From Pseudomonadota bacterium (GTDB taxonomy: Bacteria > Pseudomonadota > Alphaproteobacteria > Sphingomonadales > Sphingomonadaceae): DNA of 64,000 nucleotides. Below, one piece after another: positions 1 through 8,420 of the stretch. The position numbers and the translations under genes are program-made. The notes beneath the pieces were generated by a model. That model was not told the origin of the DNA. It did no database searches and worked only from the letters and a program-made list of their open reading frames with translations. Where the stretch lies: positions 1 to 64,000 of the forward strand of contig JAJZQN010000002.1 of NCBI GenBank assembly GCA_021847605.1, given 5' to 3'. The first letter of the stretch is position 1. The number at the start of each line of letters is the position of its first letter.

Positions 1-68
1 TGACACTTGAAAGTCTCGCCAACGTCAGCGACAATCCCCTCATCAGCTTGCCCGGCGTGGCAGCCTGA
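1..68 (+). CDS. 3' end of an unidentified gene (partial)
   Basis: The plus strand has an open frame from the window edge to TGA at 66-68, whose last residues read TLESLANVSDNPLISLPGVAA. It converges on the porin and overlaps its last 26 bases. Only 21 codons are visible, so no family can be named, and it may be a chance frame. It is listed because the porin tail here looks foreign, so the true gene at the edge may be this one. Confidence 0.3.
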   Translation, partial: TLESLANVSDNPLISLPGVAA

Positions 69-1188
69 TCCAGTCCGATCCTCTACCGAGGACAGCCGCT
101 GTTACACCATCCCGCGGGACACGATCCAGTCCGGGCCGCGACACGCGCAACCAATGCGCTTCGCCCGCCACCCATAAGGGGCCACGCTCGGCCGCCAGTT
201 CGGCGCCATAATGGCTTTCGCCATCGGCCACGATCGCCGGGGTGGCCAGAAAGCGGCTATTGGCCGTGTGCAGATGGGCGCGCTGTCGATAGGATTGCGG
301 CGCTTCCGACAGACGCTGAAAATCGCGCCAATGGCCCGAGGCCGCCAGATGTAGCTGCGTCTTGCCCCATTTGGGCGCCAGCACGATCCGCCCGTCCACG
401 CCATAGCTGTTATTTTCGTCGCCTCCGCTCGCGCCATCGGACTGGTTCGTCAGCGAATCCGCACTGTCGGAGAATATGCCCGCCTGCGCCAGCACCATGC
501 CCGACCGATATTGCGCCGACAGCCCCAGCCGCCGTTCGAACCCGAACGCATCGGTGAAGGCTGCACGCTCCATCACCGCCCCGCCGGTGTCGCTGATCAG
601 TTCGTCCATCGACTGAAACGCATTATGGTTGCCCAGCGTGATCAGCCACTTGCCCCGTTCATAGGTAATGAACGTATCGACCAGATCGACCTGATTGTCG
701 GACAGTTCGACTTCCAGCTTATAGCCAAAGCCACCGCCCAGCCGCCCCTCACCACCCAGCCGCAACCGGCGCAGTTCGTTGGAATAGCCCTTGGCGCGAT
801 CGTTCACGCTGTCGGGCGCCATCAACAGCCCGGCATCATATTGAATGCGCCCCTTTACGTGAAAGCTGGCGCCGCCACGGGTAAAAACCGGTCCTCCCTT
901 CCACCCGATGGACGTTTCATCGCCAGCCGCCCTGGCCGCCTCCGTCGAAGCGCTGACTACCGGCGATGCCGTTACAGCACTGGAAGCAGGAGTGGCAGCG
1001 GCGACCGCTACGGCTGCGCCGTCCAGCCGCGCTTCCAGTCGCTCAACCTGCGCCTTGAGCGCCGCAACCTGCGCCCGCAGCAATTCCGCTTCCTGCGCGC
1101 TCATTGCCTGCGCAGCCGACGTAACCGGCGTCAGCGCGGACGTCAGCGCCAGCGCGCCTGCGATACTCAGCCCAGGAAAACGGGTCAT
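43..1188 (-). CDS. Phosphate-selective porin O/P-like outer-membrane protein, C-terminus probably lost
   Basis: An outer-membrane beta-barrel channel of the OprO/OprP type, which takes up phosphate or other anions. The start at 1188 is chosen because GAGGA lies 6-7 bases upstream and a clean signal peptide follows (to about residue 28); two in-frame ATGs upstream (1209, 1218) lack a ribosome site. After the leader comes a short coiled coil (QEAELLRAQVAALKAQVERL), then a porin body with typical strands (KGRIQYDAGL, YKLEVELSDNQVDLVDTFI). At 381 residues it is short for the family as I know it, and the last ~25 residues (DRVPRDGVTAAVLGRGSDW...) look unlike barrel strands and do not end in Phe. 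I infer that it lost its C-terminal strands through a rearrangement near base 120. It may be non-functional. Confidence 0.75.
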   Translation of the reverse strand: MTRFPGLSIAGALALTSALTPVTSAAQAMSAQEAELLRAQVAALKAQVERLEARLDGAAVAVAAATPASSAVTASPVVSASTEAARAAGDETSIGWKGGPVFTRGGASFHVKGRIQYDAGLLMAPDSVNDRAKGYSNELRRLRLGGEGRLGGGFGYKLEVELSDNQVDLVDTFITYERGKWLITLGNHNAFQSMDELISDTGGAVMERAAFTDAFGFERRLGLSAQYRSGMVLAQAGIFSDSADSLTNQSDGASGGDENNSYGVDGRIVLAPKWGKTQLHLAASGHWRDFQRLSEAPQSYRQRAHLHTANSRFLATPAIVADGESHYGAELAAERGPLWVAGEAHWLRVSRPGLDRVPRDGVTAAVLGRGSDWIRLPRRAS

Positions 1189-1287
1189 CACGATCCTCTT
1201 CGCAGACATGATCACCATGCCGGGCGTTGCGAATATGAATCTTTTGTTACGTGTGAGCGTCTTTTAAATGTCGTTTTTATGACATTC

Positions 1288-1305
1288 GCGACAGGATGAT
1301 GACGG
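1288..1305 (-). promoter_or_regulatory. Candidate PhoB box upstream of the porin
   Basis: Read on the minus strand the site is CCGTCAT-CATC-CTGTCGC, two heptamers with 4-bp spacing, matching the Pho box (CTGTCAT-N4-CTGTCAT) at 11 of 14 positions. A further GTCAT follows 4 bases later. It lies 100 bp upstream of the porin start. PhoB control would fit a phosphate-selective porin, but this is inference from pattern only. Confidence 0.4.
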
Positions 1306-1341
1306 TTGGCTCGGGCGCGATAGCGGGCTAATCCTGCCGCC

Positions 1342-2832
1342 ATGATCCCGTTGCCTATCCTGCCAAAGCCGGTCCGGTCGCTGGCCGCCACGCTGCTGGT
1401 TGCCGCCACCCTTGCCGGCTGCTCGCAGGAAGGCAGCGGCCCGGTGGTCGTCAGCGTCATCGGTCAGCGCGACGACTTCGCCAAACCGCTCGTCCACCTG
1501 CCCGATCCGGGCGCCAAATTGATATTGGAGGCGACGGCGCAGGGGCTGGTCGCCTTCGACGCGGCGGGCGAGATCATGCCCGCCCTCGCCCAGCGCTGGA
1601 TCGTGGTCGATGAAGGCCGCAGCTATATTTTCCGACTGCGCCGCGCTTTCTGGGCCAATGGCACCCGCGTCACCGCACCAGACGTCGCCCGCATGTTGAC
1701 GGCGCGCATCGAATCCCTGCGCCGGCTCGACCCCGACGGGCCGCTTGATGCGGTACAGGCTGTGGTGCCAATGACGGGCGAAGTCATCGAAATCCGCATG
1801 GCCGCGCCTCGCCCCTTCGTCCTGCAAATGCTGGCCCAGCCGCAAATGGCGGTCCTGTCCCGCGACGGCGGCACCGGACCCTATCGCAGCGTGCGACGCG
1901 GCAACGCCCTGTCGCTGACCCCGATCGACCGCTCCACCGGCGATGAGGAGGGGCAGGACGAACCCGTTCACCCGTCCCAACTCCGCATCATGCGTGCCGA
2001 GCGCGCCGCCCTCGCCATCGTCCGGTTCCGCGAGGGGCAATCGGCGCTGCTGCTGGGCGGGCGCTTTTCCGACCTGCCGCTGCTCGTGCGATCCGGCATC
2101 GATCGCGACGCGGTGAAGGTCGACCCGGTGCAAGGGCTGATGGGCCTGACCGTGGTGGGCAAGAACAAGCTGATCGACGATGATGGCGTGCGCGCCGCCC
2201 TCAACATGGCCATCGACCGCAGCGAACTGCCCCGCCTGTTCCCGCTGGGTGGATGGGCCACCACCGAACAGGTGGTGCCATCGCAACTGGACCTGCCGCG
2301 CGGGCCAACGCCCCCGGCCTGGGCCGGCCTGTCGATGGACGATCGCCGGGCGCAGGCCGCCGCCGCCGTCGCGACATGGCGCGCCGCCAATGGAGAACCG
2401 CCCGTGCTGCGCATCGCCCTGCCGACCGGACCGGGCGCCACGCTGCTGTTCGGCCTGCTGCGCCGCGACTATCGCTCCATCGGCCTGCGCATCGAACGGG
2501 TCGGACCGGATGCCGACGCCGACCTGCGCCTGATCGACGAGGTTGCGCCCTATGACAGCGCCCTCTGGTATCTCGGCCGGGTCGGCTGTTGGCGTAAAAT
2601 CCATTGCAGCGACGCCGCCGACATGCAGATGCAATCGGCCAGCCTTGCCAGCACGGGGGAGGATCGCGCCAACCGCATCGCCGCCGCCGAAGCGCTGATT
2701 CAGGCGCATAATGGCTATATCCCGCTTGGCGCCCCGGTTCGCTGGTCGCTCGCCACCAAAAGGCTGACCGGATTCCAGTCCTCCCCCCGCGCACGCCACC
2801 CATTGAACCATCTGTTCCGCAGCACCAACTAA
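1342..2832 (+). CDS. ABC transporter substrate-binding lipoprotein, peptide/nickel type (SBP family 5)
   Basis: A periplasmic extracytoplasmic solute receptor. The leader ends in a lipobox, TLAGC, with the lipidated Cys at residue 27. The body follows family-5 order: an N-terminal lobe with LILEATAQGLVAFDAAGEI and ALAQRWIVVDEGRSYIFRL, then VRAALNMAIDRSELPRLFPL, the usual hinge-region signature of DppA/OppA proteins. Its 496 residues are normal for the family. No permease or ATPase gene is adjacent, so it either works with a distant transporter or has another binding role. The next gene follows after 21 bp and could be co-transcribed. The ligand cannot be predicted. Confidence 0.85.
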   Translation: MIPLPILPKPVRSLAATLLVAATLAGCSQEGSGPVVVSVIGQRDDFAKPLVHLPDPGAKLILEATAQGLVAFDAAGEIMPALAQRWIVVDEGRSYIFRLRRAFWANGTRVTAPDVARMLTARIESLRRLDPDGPLDAVQAVVPMTGEVIEIRMAAPRPFVLQMLAQPQMAVLSRDGGTGPYRSVRRGNALSLTPIDRSTGDEEGQDEPVHPSQLRIMRAERAALAIVRFREGQSALLLGGRFSDLPLLVRSGIDRDAVKVDPVQGLMGLTVVGKNKLIDDDGVRAALNMAIDRSELPRLFPLGGWATTEQVVPSQLDLPRGPTPPAWAGLSMDDRRAQAAAAVATWRAANGEPPVLRIALPTGPGATLLFGLLRRDYRSIGLRIERVGPDADADLRLIDEVAPYDSALWYLGRVGCWRKIHCSDAADMQMQSASLASTGEDRANRIAAAEALIQAHNGYIPLGAPVRWSLATKRLTGFQSSPRARHPLNHLFRSTN

Positions 2833-2853
2833 GAGTCTGAGGAGCTTTCACAG

Positions 2854-3276
2854 ATGGCGTTATCGCAGGACCAGTTCGATCATATCGTGCGCGACATGCC
2901 CGGTTTCGGCCGTGATCCCGCGTCCATCCGCCGCCGGGTGGAGGCGATGGAACAGGTGCTGGAGGGGCTGTTCATCATCCCCGGCATCAATCGCCGCGTC
3001 GGCCTGGACAGCATCATCGGCCTGGTGCCGGTGGTCGGCGACCTCGCCACCGCCGCCATGGGCGCGTGGATCATATGGGAAGCCCGCAACCTTGGCATGT
3101 CGAAATGGCAGCTTACCCGCATGGCCGCCAATGTCGGTGTCGACACGCTGGTCGGCGCCATCCCGTTCGCAGGCGATATTTTCGACTTTCTCTACAAGTC
3201 GAACACCAAGAATCTGCGCATCATCCGCAAGCATCTCGATCGTCACCATCCCTCGACAGTGACGATCGACGGCTAA
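2854..3276 (+). CDS. DUF4112 domain protein
   Basis: A small protein of 140 residues belonging to the DUF4112 family. Visible features are the helical stretch RRVEAMEQVLEGLFIIPG, then the family signature GLDSIIGLVPVVGDLATAAM and its internal echo DTLVGAIPFAGDIFDFLYKS. The hydrophobic segments (roughly residues 48-75 and 96-118) suggest membrane association. The C-terminal KNLRIIRKHLDRH is basic. The start has a GAGGAG ribosome site about 11 bases upstream. The function of the family is not known to me. It sits 21 bp behind the solute-binding gene and converges on the RNase T2 gene with only 5 bp between stops. Confidence 0.85.
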   Translation: MALSQDQFDHIVRDMPGFGRDPASIRRRVEAMEQVLEGLFIIPGINRRVGLDSIIGLVPVVGDLATAAMGAWIIWEARNLGMSKWQLTRMAANVGVDTLVGAIPFAGDIFDFLYKSNTKNLRIIRKHLDRHHPSTVTIDG

Positions 3277-3281
3277 CCGGA

Positions 3282-3995
3282 TTAGCGGCGCGGTTCGATC
3301 CGTATCTGCGCCCGGTCCTTCACCCCGCCCTGCTGCGGCGGGCAGGGGATGTAGCGATAATTGCGGTTCAGACAGATCCACACTTCGTTCAGCGCTCCGT
3401 CGCGGGAGATGTTGAGGCGAATGCCGTCCGCCACCATCCCCTTATTCTCCGCCGCGAACGCCGTGGCGAATTCCTGCGCCGACAGGGTGGGCCGCGCAGC
3501 CAGCGCCGCCATGTCGGGATACTGGATCGCCTGATAGAGCTTACGCGACAGGGCAAAGAATTTCGTCGGCGTCGTCGGCATGCAGGTGCCATGCTTCACC
3601 CATTCATGCTGGATAAGCTGCACCGAGGGCGTCGAACAAAGATGGTCGCGGATCACCTTGCGCGGCAGGGGGCCGGCCGGTTTGCAATATTGCGGCCATT
3701 CCTTGCCATAGCCGTCGGGCCACAGGCCATGCAGGGTGAAGCCGAACTGGTTGCCCGACTGGCACTGAAACGCATCGCGCGCGCCGCCGCGTGAATTTTT
3801 GCAATATTGCGGGGTCCAGCTGACCGCCAGCGTATAATAGCCGATCGGCAGGACGCGCTTGGGTTCATCGGCGCTTGGCCCCTCGACCTGCGGGCGGGCA
3901 ATGACTTCAGGCAGGCGGCACTGATTGGCCTGTGCCATGGCGACGCCCGGCACGGCGGTCAGGGCAAGGACGGCAACGATCTTAAGCATAGGCAA
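3282..3995 (-). CDS. Ribonuclease T2 family protein, secreted
   Basis: A periplasmic or secreted endoribonuclease cleaving RNA through 2',3'-cyclic intermediates. Both catalytic blocks are present: FTLHGLWPDGYG (His89) and IQHEWVKHGTCM (His130, Glu131, His134). A signal peptide covers residues 1-22 (cleavage after AMA). Several cysteines fit the disulfide-rich fold. Length (237) is normal. The gene overlaps the nadC stop by 14 bases, making it the last gene of the minus-strand cluster; ATG at 3989 is an alternative start. A role in recovering nucleotides from extracellular RNA would be in keeping with the NAD genes upstream, but that link is inference. Confidence 0.9.
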   Translation of the reverse strand: MPMLKIVAVLALTAVPGVAMAQANQCRLPEVIARPQVEGPSADEPKRVLPIGYYTLAVSWTPQYCKNSRGGARDAFQCQSGNQFGFTLHGLWPDGYGKEWPQYCKPAGPLPRKVIRDHLCSTPSVQLIQHEWVKHGTCMPTTPTKFFALSRKLYQAIQYPDMAALAARPTLSAQEFATAFAAENKGMVADGIRLNISRDGALNEVWICLNRNYRYIPCPPQQGGVKDRAQIRIEPRR

Positions 3996-4836
3996 AATCC
4001 AGTCCGATGTCGGCTGCGGGGGCGGACTGGGTCAGCCGCCCCACGCTGATATAGGTAACACCCGTTTCCGCCTTGGCGCGGATCGTGTCCAGCGTGACGC
4101 CGCCCGACGCTTCGGTCGGAACGCGCCCGCCGACCAAAGTCACCGCCCCGCGCAGCGTCGCCGCATCCATATTGTCGAGCAGCAGATGCGTCGCCCCCGC
4201 GTTCAGCGCCGGTTCGATCTGGTCGATCCGGTCCACCTCCACTATGATGCTGGCGATGCCCGCCGCCGCTGCGCGCCGCGCCGCTTCCTCGACCGATCCG
4301 GCCACCGCGACATGATTGTCCTTGATCATCGCCGCATCCCACAGGCCCATGCGGTGATTGGTCGCGCCGCCCATGCGGGTCGCATATTTTTCCAGCCGCC
4401 GCAGGCCCGGTATCGTCTTGCGCGTGTCCAGCAACGTGGCTCCGGTGCCAAGGATCGCATCGACATAGGCGCGCGTCATGGTCGCGATGCCGGTCAGATG
4501 CTGCACCGTGTTCAGCGCAGATCGCTCCGCCGTCAGCATCGCCCGTGCCTTCCCGCGTATCCGCATGATGTCGGTCCCTGCCGCCACCCGGTCGCCGTCA
4601 TGCGCCAGCATCTCGATCTCGACATCGGGGTCGAGCGCACGGAAAAACGCCGCCGCGATCGGCAATCCCGCCAGCGTCACCGCATCGCGGCTGTCCATCA
4701 CCCCGTCAAAGATCGCATCGGCGGGGATCACCGCCTCGCTCGTCACATCGCGGCCGTCCGGCCCCATATCCTCGGCCAGCGTCGCCGCGACAAAAGCGTC
4801 GAGGTCGAAGCGGTCCAACGTGAAAGCCGCGCTCAC
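3982..4836 (-). CDS. nadC: Nicotinate-nucleotide pyrophosphorylase (quinolinate phosphoribosyltransferase)
   Basis: Converts quinolinate and PRPP to nicotinate mononucleotide, CO2 and pyrophosphate, the step after NadA in de novo NAD synthesis. The family signature is complete: GKARAMLTAERSALNTVQHL, then TRKTIPGLRRLEKYA, GGATNHRMGLWDAAMIKDNH, and the C-terminal barrel segments IIVEVDRIDQIEPAL, LLLDNMD, EASGGVTLDTIRAKAETGV and YISVGRLTQS. At 284 residues the length is normal. Its ATG overlaps the stop of the S9 peptidase by 4 bases (ATGA), so it is translated in one operon with that gene. nadA lies two genes further upstream in the same operon. No nadB is seen in the window. Confidence 0.95.
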   Translation of the reverse strand: MSAAFTLDRFDLDAFVAATLAEDMGPDGRDVTSEAVIPADAIFDGVMDSRDAVTLAGLPIAAAFFRALDPDVEIEMLAHDGDRVAAGTDIMRIRGKARAMLTAERSALNTVQHLTGIATMTRAYVDAILGTGATLLDTRKTIPGLRRLEKYATRMGGATNHRMGLWDAAMIKDNHVAVAGSVEEAARRAAAAGIASIIVEVDRIDQIEPALNAGATHLLLDNMDAATLRGAVTLVGGRVPTEASGGVTLDTIRAKAETGVTYISVGRLTQSAPAADIGLDFAYA

Positions 4837-6959
4837 TTCTTCTTCTCCACCAGTTCGCGGGTCAGGAAGGCATGCAGCAGGGCCGCGCGTACCGCATCCT
4901 CACCATGGTCGGCGCCGACCGAATGGCCGCCCTCGCGATATTCATGATAATAGACGGTGCTGCCCGTCGCCTTCAGCTTCGCCGCCATCTTGCGTGCATG
5001 GCCCGGATGCACCCGGTCATCCTTGGTCGACAGGTAAAAGAAGGCGGGCGGATAATGCACGCCGCTCTTCACATTCTGATAGGGCGACCATTTGCGCATG
5101 AATGCCCAGTCGGACGGCACATCGGGGTCGCCATATTCCGCGACCCAAGACGCACCGGCCGACAGGTGCGAATAACGCTTCATATCCTCCAGCGGCGATC
5201 CCGCGATCACCGCGCCATAGAGGTCGGGCCGCTGCGTCATCGCCGCACCCACCAGCACGCCACCATTGGACCGGCCGGAAATACCGATATCGCCCTTGGT
5301 CGACACGCCCGTCTTCACCAGATCCTCGGCCACCGCCGCCAGATCGTCGAACGCATTCTGTCGCTTCTCGCGCAGCGCATCCTGATGCCAGGCCGGGCCA
5401 TATTCACCGCCACCCCGGATATTGGCGAGGACATAGGCATTGCCATCCTCCACCCAGAACAGGCCCAGCGGACCGGCGCGATAGGGTTCGGTGGTCAGAT
5501 AAGTCGGCGTCTGCGCCGCGCGGAAGCCGCCATAGGCATGGATGAAGGCGGGAACCGGCCCCTTCACCCCCTTCTTGCGGGCCAGGAAATAGGGCACTTT
5601 CGTCCCGTCCTTCGACGTGGCGAAACGCTGTTCCACCTCAAACTGGCTGGCATCGAACCGGGCGGGCAATTGCTGGATCGTGCGCGCCGGTCCTTGCGCG
5701 CCTGCCACCATCAGGCTGGGCGGCGTCAGCATTCCTTCGACCGAGGCGAACAGGCGGTCGCCCTTGTCGTCCGTGCCGACCAGATGGACCGTCGCCTTGT
5801 CGGCCAGCGGCACCGAACGGCTGGTCCAGCGGCCGGTAGCGGCATCCCGCGTCATCGCCAGCAGCGCGCCGGATACATTGTCGAGTTGCTTCACCCACAG
5901 GATAGTGTCAGTCGCGCGCACTTCCTCGGCCACCGTGGTCGCGGTCGGCTTCAGCACCACCTGCGGCGCGCCCGCCTTGCCCGCCGCCACATCGGCGATC
6001 GGCCAGGACACCAGCGATCCGGTCGGAATATCGCCCAACGGCTGGTTCAGCAGCACGATCATCTGCCCGCCGATCAGCCCGCGAAAATCGGCCGTATCGG
6101 GAACGGGCGTGCGGACCAGCTTGCCGTTCGCACCCTCGACATAGAGTTCATTGGTATAGAAAGTCAGGCTGCGATCGATGAAGACCCAGCGTTTGTCGCC
6201 ATCCTGCTCGACGCGCGGCCGCACCGAAATATCGCTGTCGACGCCTTCCTTCACCAGCGTCGCGGCCGACAGCGGCGTCCCGCGCTTCCACCGCTTGACG
6301 ATACGCGGATAGCCCGATGCGGTCAGCGACCCGGCGCCATAATCGGTGCCGACCAGCAGCGCGTCCTTGTCCGCCCAGGCGACAACGCTCTTCGCTTCGG
6401 GCAGGGCAAAGCCACCCTCCACGAACTTGCCGGTGGTGAGGTCATATTCGCGCACGACATCGGCGTCGGTGCCGCCCGCGCTCAGCGAGATCAGGCAACG
6501 GCTGTAATCGGGCGCCAGGCAATCGGCGCCATGCCAGACCCAGCTCTTGCCCTCCGCCTTGCCCAGCGCATCGACGTCGATGATCGTCGTCCATTGGGGC
6601 TTGCCCGCCAGGTAGGAGGTCAGATCACTAGACCGCCACAGGCCACGCGGATTTTTCGCGTCGCGCCACAAATTGGTGACGCGATCCCCCATCACCTTGT
6701 CAGGCGTGGCAATCTGGCTTTCATCGTCCAGTATCGCCCGCGCGCGCGCCCGGTCCGCCTCGAACCGCGGGCTGGCGCGCAGCAGCTTTTCCGTTTCGCC
6801 ATTCCATTGTTCGACCTGCGCGATCGCCTTGGCGCCCTCAATATCCTCCAGCCAGATATAGGGGTCATCGCTGGCCACCGGAGCGGCAGCAATCAGGGCG
6901 GGCGCGGACGCAATGGCAATCGCCATCAGGCCCGAACGGAGCGTCAGCTTCAGTCTCAT
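4833..6959 (-). CDS. S9 family prolyl oligopeptidase, exported
   Basis: A serine peptidase of the prolyl oligopeptidase class (708 residues). The start at 6959 is chosen because a signal peptide follows directly (MRLKLTLRSGLMAIAIASAP, to about residue 27); the frame is open further upstream but there it only mirrors the cardiolipin synthase gene. The N-terminal SDDPYIWLEDIEGAKAIAQV is the family hallmark, followed by a beta-propeller. The catalytic triad is visible: Ser in GISGRSNGGVLVG, Asp in STKDDRVHPGHA and His in EGGHSVGADH. GGGEYGPAWHQDALREKRQN is another family block. It should act in the periplasm on peptides. It sits inside the NAD cluster, 32 bp after the cardiolipin synthase gene. 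Confidence 0.92.
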   Translation of the reverse strand: MRLKLTLRSGLMAIAIASAPALIAAAPVASDDPYIWLEDIEGAKAIAQVEQWNGETEKLLRASPRFEADRARARAILDDESQIATPDKVMGDRVTNLWRDAKNPRGLWRSSDLTSYLAGKPQWTTIIDVDALGKAEGKSWVWHGADCLAPDYSRCLISLSAGGTDADVVREYDLTTGKFVEGGFALPEAKSVVAWADKDALLVGTDYGAGSLTASGYPRIVKRWKRGTPLSAATLVKEGVDSDISVRPRVEQDGDKRWVFIDRSLTFYTNELYVEGANGKLVRTPVPDTADFRGLIGGQMIVLLNQPLGDIPTGSLVSWPIADVAAGKAGAPQVVLKPTATTVAEEVRATDTILWVKQLDNVSGALLAMTRDAATGRWTSRSVPLADKATVHLVGTDDKGDRLFASVEGMLTPPSLMVAGAQGPARTIQQLPARFDASQFEVEQRFATSKDGTKVPYFLARKKGVKGPVPAFIHAYGGFRAAQTPTYLTTEPYRAGPLGLFWVEDGNAYVLANIRGGGEYGPAWHQDALREKRQNAFDDLAAVAEDLVKTGVSTKGDIGISGRSNGGVLVGAAMTQRPDLYGAVIAGSPLEDMKRYSHLSAGASWVAEYGDPDVPSDWAFMRKWSPYQNVKSGVHYPPAFFYLSTKDDRVHPGHARKMAAKLKATGSTVYYHEYREGGHSVGADHGEDAVRAALLHAFLTRELVEKKK

Positions 6960-6991
6960 GGGTCGAAGCGATAGGCGATCATGCCGGGCGG

Positions 6992-8401
6992 TTACAACAG
7001 CGAGCCGACCATGCGCGCGACATTTTCCGCAACCTTGCGCAATATGGGTCTGCGCCGCCACGCATCCGGCTCGATCCGGTCGCTCTGCTCCATCCATCCG
7101 CGTTGCACCGCCTCGACCGCCGCGACGCTCTGCGCGTCGATCAGCATGAGGCTCGCTTCCTCGTTCAACTGGAAGGAACGCAGGTCGACATTGCTCGACC
7201 CCAGCAGCGCGGCGCGCCCGTCGATGCTCACCGCCTTGGCATGGAGCAGATAGTCGCGATGGGCGCGGATGATGACGCCCGCCGCCATCAGTTCGGCATA
7301 ATAGCTCGCCTGCGCCAGCCGCACGACCCACTGGTCCACCGGCGCCGACACCAGCAATTCGATCCTGACCCCGCGCAACACCGCCGTGCGCAGCGCATTC
7401 ACCAGATCGTCGTCCGGCACGAAATAGGGCGTCACCAGCACGACATGGCTGCGCGCCTGATGGATCAGCCAGACGAGCAGCGTCTTGAACCCCTCCAGCG
7501 GATATTCCGCCCCGCTGGGCAGCAGTTGCGCGACCGCCGTACCTTCCGCCGGCGGAATCGTCACGGCGCCCGACGGCAGTTCATGGGTTTCGACATACCA
7601 GTCGGCGCGCAGCAGCGCCTCCATCTCCGCCACCACCGGTCCCGTCACCCGCGCCACCAGTTCGCGATTGACGATGCCGGGGCGGAAATTGCGCGCTACG
7701 ATATTCTGCGACCCCACATGGCCGATCAGCCCGTCTATCACCATCAGCTTGCGATGATTGCGCATGTCGCGCCGGGTCCGCCCGCGTATCCACCGCAGCG
7801 GCAGCGCCTCGCGCCACTCCACCCCCGCCGCGTCCAGCATCGCCCGCGTGCCGCGCCGCCATGGCCGCGATCCGACCGGATCAAACATCACCCGCACGCT
7901 CACGCCCCGCGCCCGCGCGCGGGCCAGCGCATCGACCACGCGCCGCCCCACCGCGTCGTCCGCCAATATATAGACGAGGATGCGGACATGGTTCCGCGCG
8001 CCATCAATGTCGGCGACCAGCCGGTCGATCGCGACATCATAATCGGGCAACAGTTCGACCCGATTGCCGTCCGTCGCGGGCATCAGGCCCAACGCCTGCG
8101 TCAATGCGATCAGATCGGCGTCATCCTTGGTCGGCGCATGCGCCTTCAGCCGCCCTGCCAATATGCCGAGCCAGCCGTCCAGTTCGCGGAACCGCTCCCG
8201 CCGCCACTCCGGGAAACGCGGGCTGCCGATGGTCCAGAACAGCAACAGCCCCGGCACCGGCAGGAAGAAAATGAGCAGCAACCACGCCCGGCTGGCCGCT
8301 GCGCTCCGGCGGAACGGGACGGAGATCAATGCGCCGATACGGATGACCCATTCCAGCGCATAATAGGCGACGCCGAAGTCGCTGTCGGGAAGGCCGATCA
8401 T
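6992..8401 (-). CDS. cls: Cardiolipin synthase (phospholipase D superfamily)
   Basis: Joins two phosphatidylglycerols into cardiolipin at the inner membrane. Two transmembrane helices lie at the N-terminus (about 11-31 and 40-58), as in bacterial ClsA. Both HKD motifs are intact: HRKLMVIDGLIGHVGSQN (His216, Lys218, Asp223) and HAKAVSIDGRAALLGSSN (His387, Lys389, Asp394). Length 469 is normal. It starts 19 bp after nadA and is followed after 32 bp by the S9 peptidase, so co-transcription is likely. Its position between nadA and nadC is not explained by pathway. Confidence 0.93.
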   Translation of the reverse strand: MIGLPDSDFGVAYYALEWVIRIGALISVPFRRSAAASRAWLLLIFFLPVPGLLLFWTIGSPRFPEWRRERFRELDGWLGILAGRLKAHAPTKDDADLIALTQALGLMPATDGNRVELLPDYDVAIDRLVADIDGARNHVRILVYILADDAVGRRVVDALARARARGVSVRVMFDPVGSRPWRRGTRAMLDAAGVEWREALPLRWIRGRTRRDMRNHRKLMVIDGLIGHVGSQNIVARNFRPGIVNRELVARVTGPVVAEMEALLRADWYVETHELPSGAVTIPPAEGTAVAQLLPSGAEYPLEGFKTLLVWLIHQARSHVVLVTPYFVPDDDLVNALRTAVLRGVRIELLVSAPVDQWVVRLAQASYYAELMAAGVIIRAHRDYLLHAKAVSIDGRAALLGSSNVDLRSFQLNEEASLMLIDAQSVAAVEAVQRGWMEQSDRIEPDAWRRRPILRKVAENVARMVGSLL

Positions 8402-8420
8402 GACCGCCCTCCCCCTGTCA

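Noticed and set aside
4872..6974. Very long plus-strand open frame opposite the S9 peptidase
   Set aside because: It mirrors the codon-position GC bias of the minus-strand gene, is rich in Arg/His/Gln and resembles no protein; a high-GC shadow frame.
6960..7331. N-terminal extension of the S9 peptidase
   Set aside because: It lies within the cardiolipin synthase gene in another frame; a signal peptide starts at 6959.
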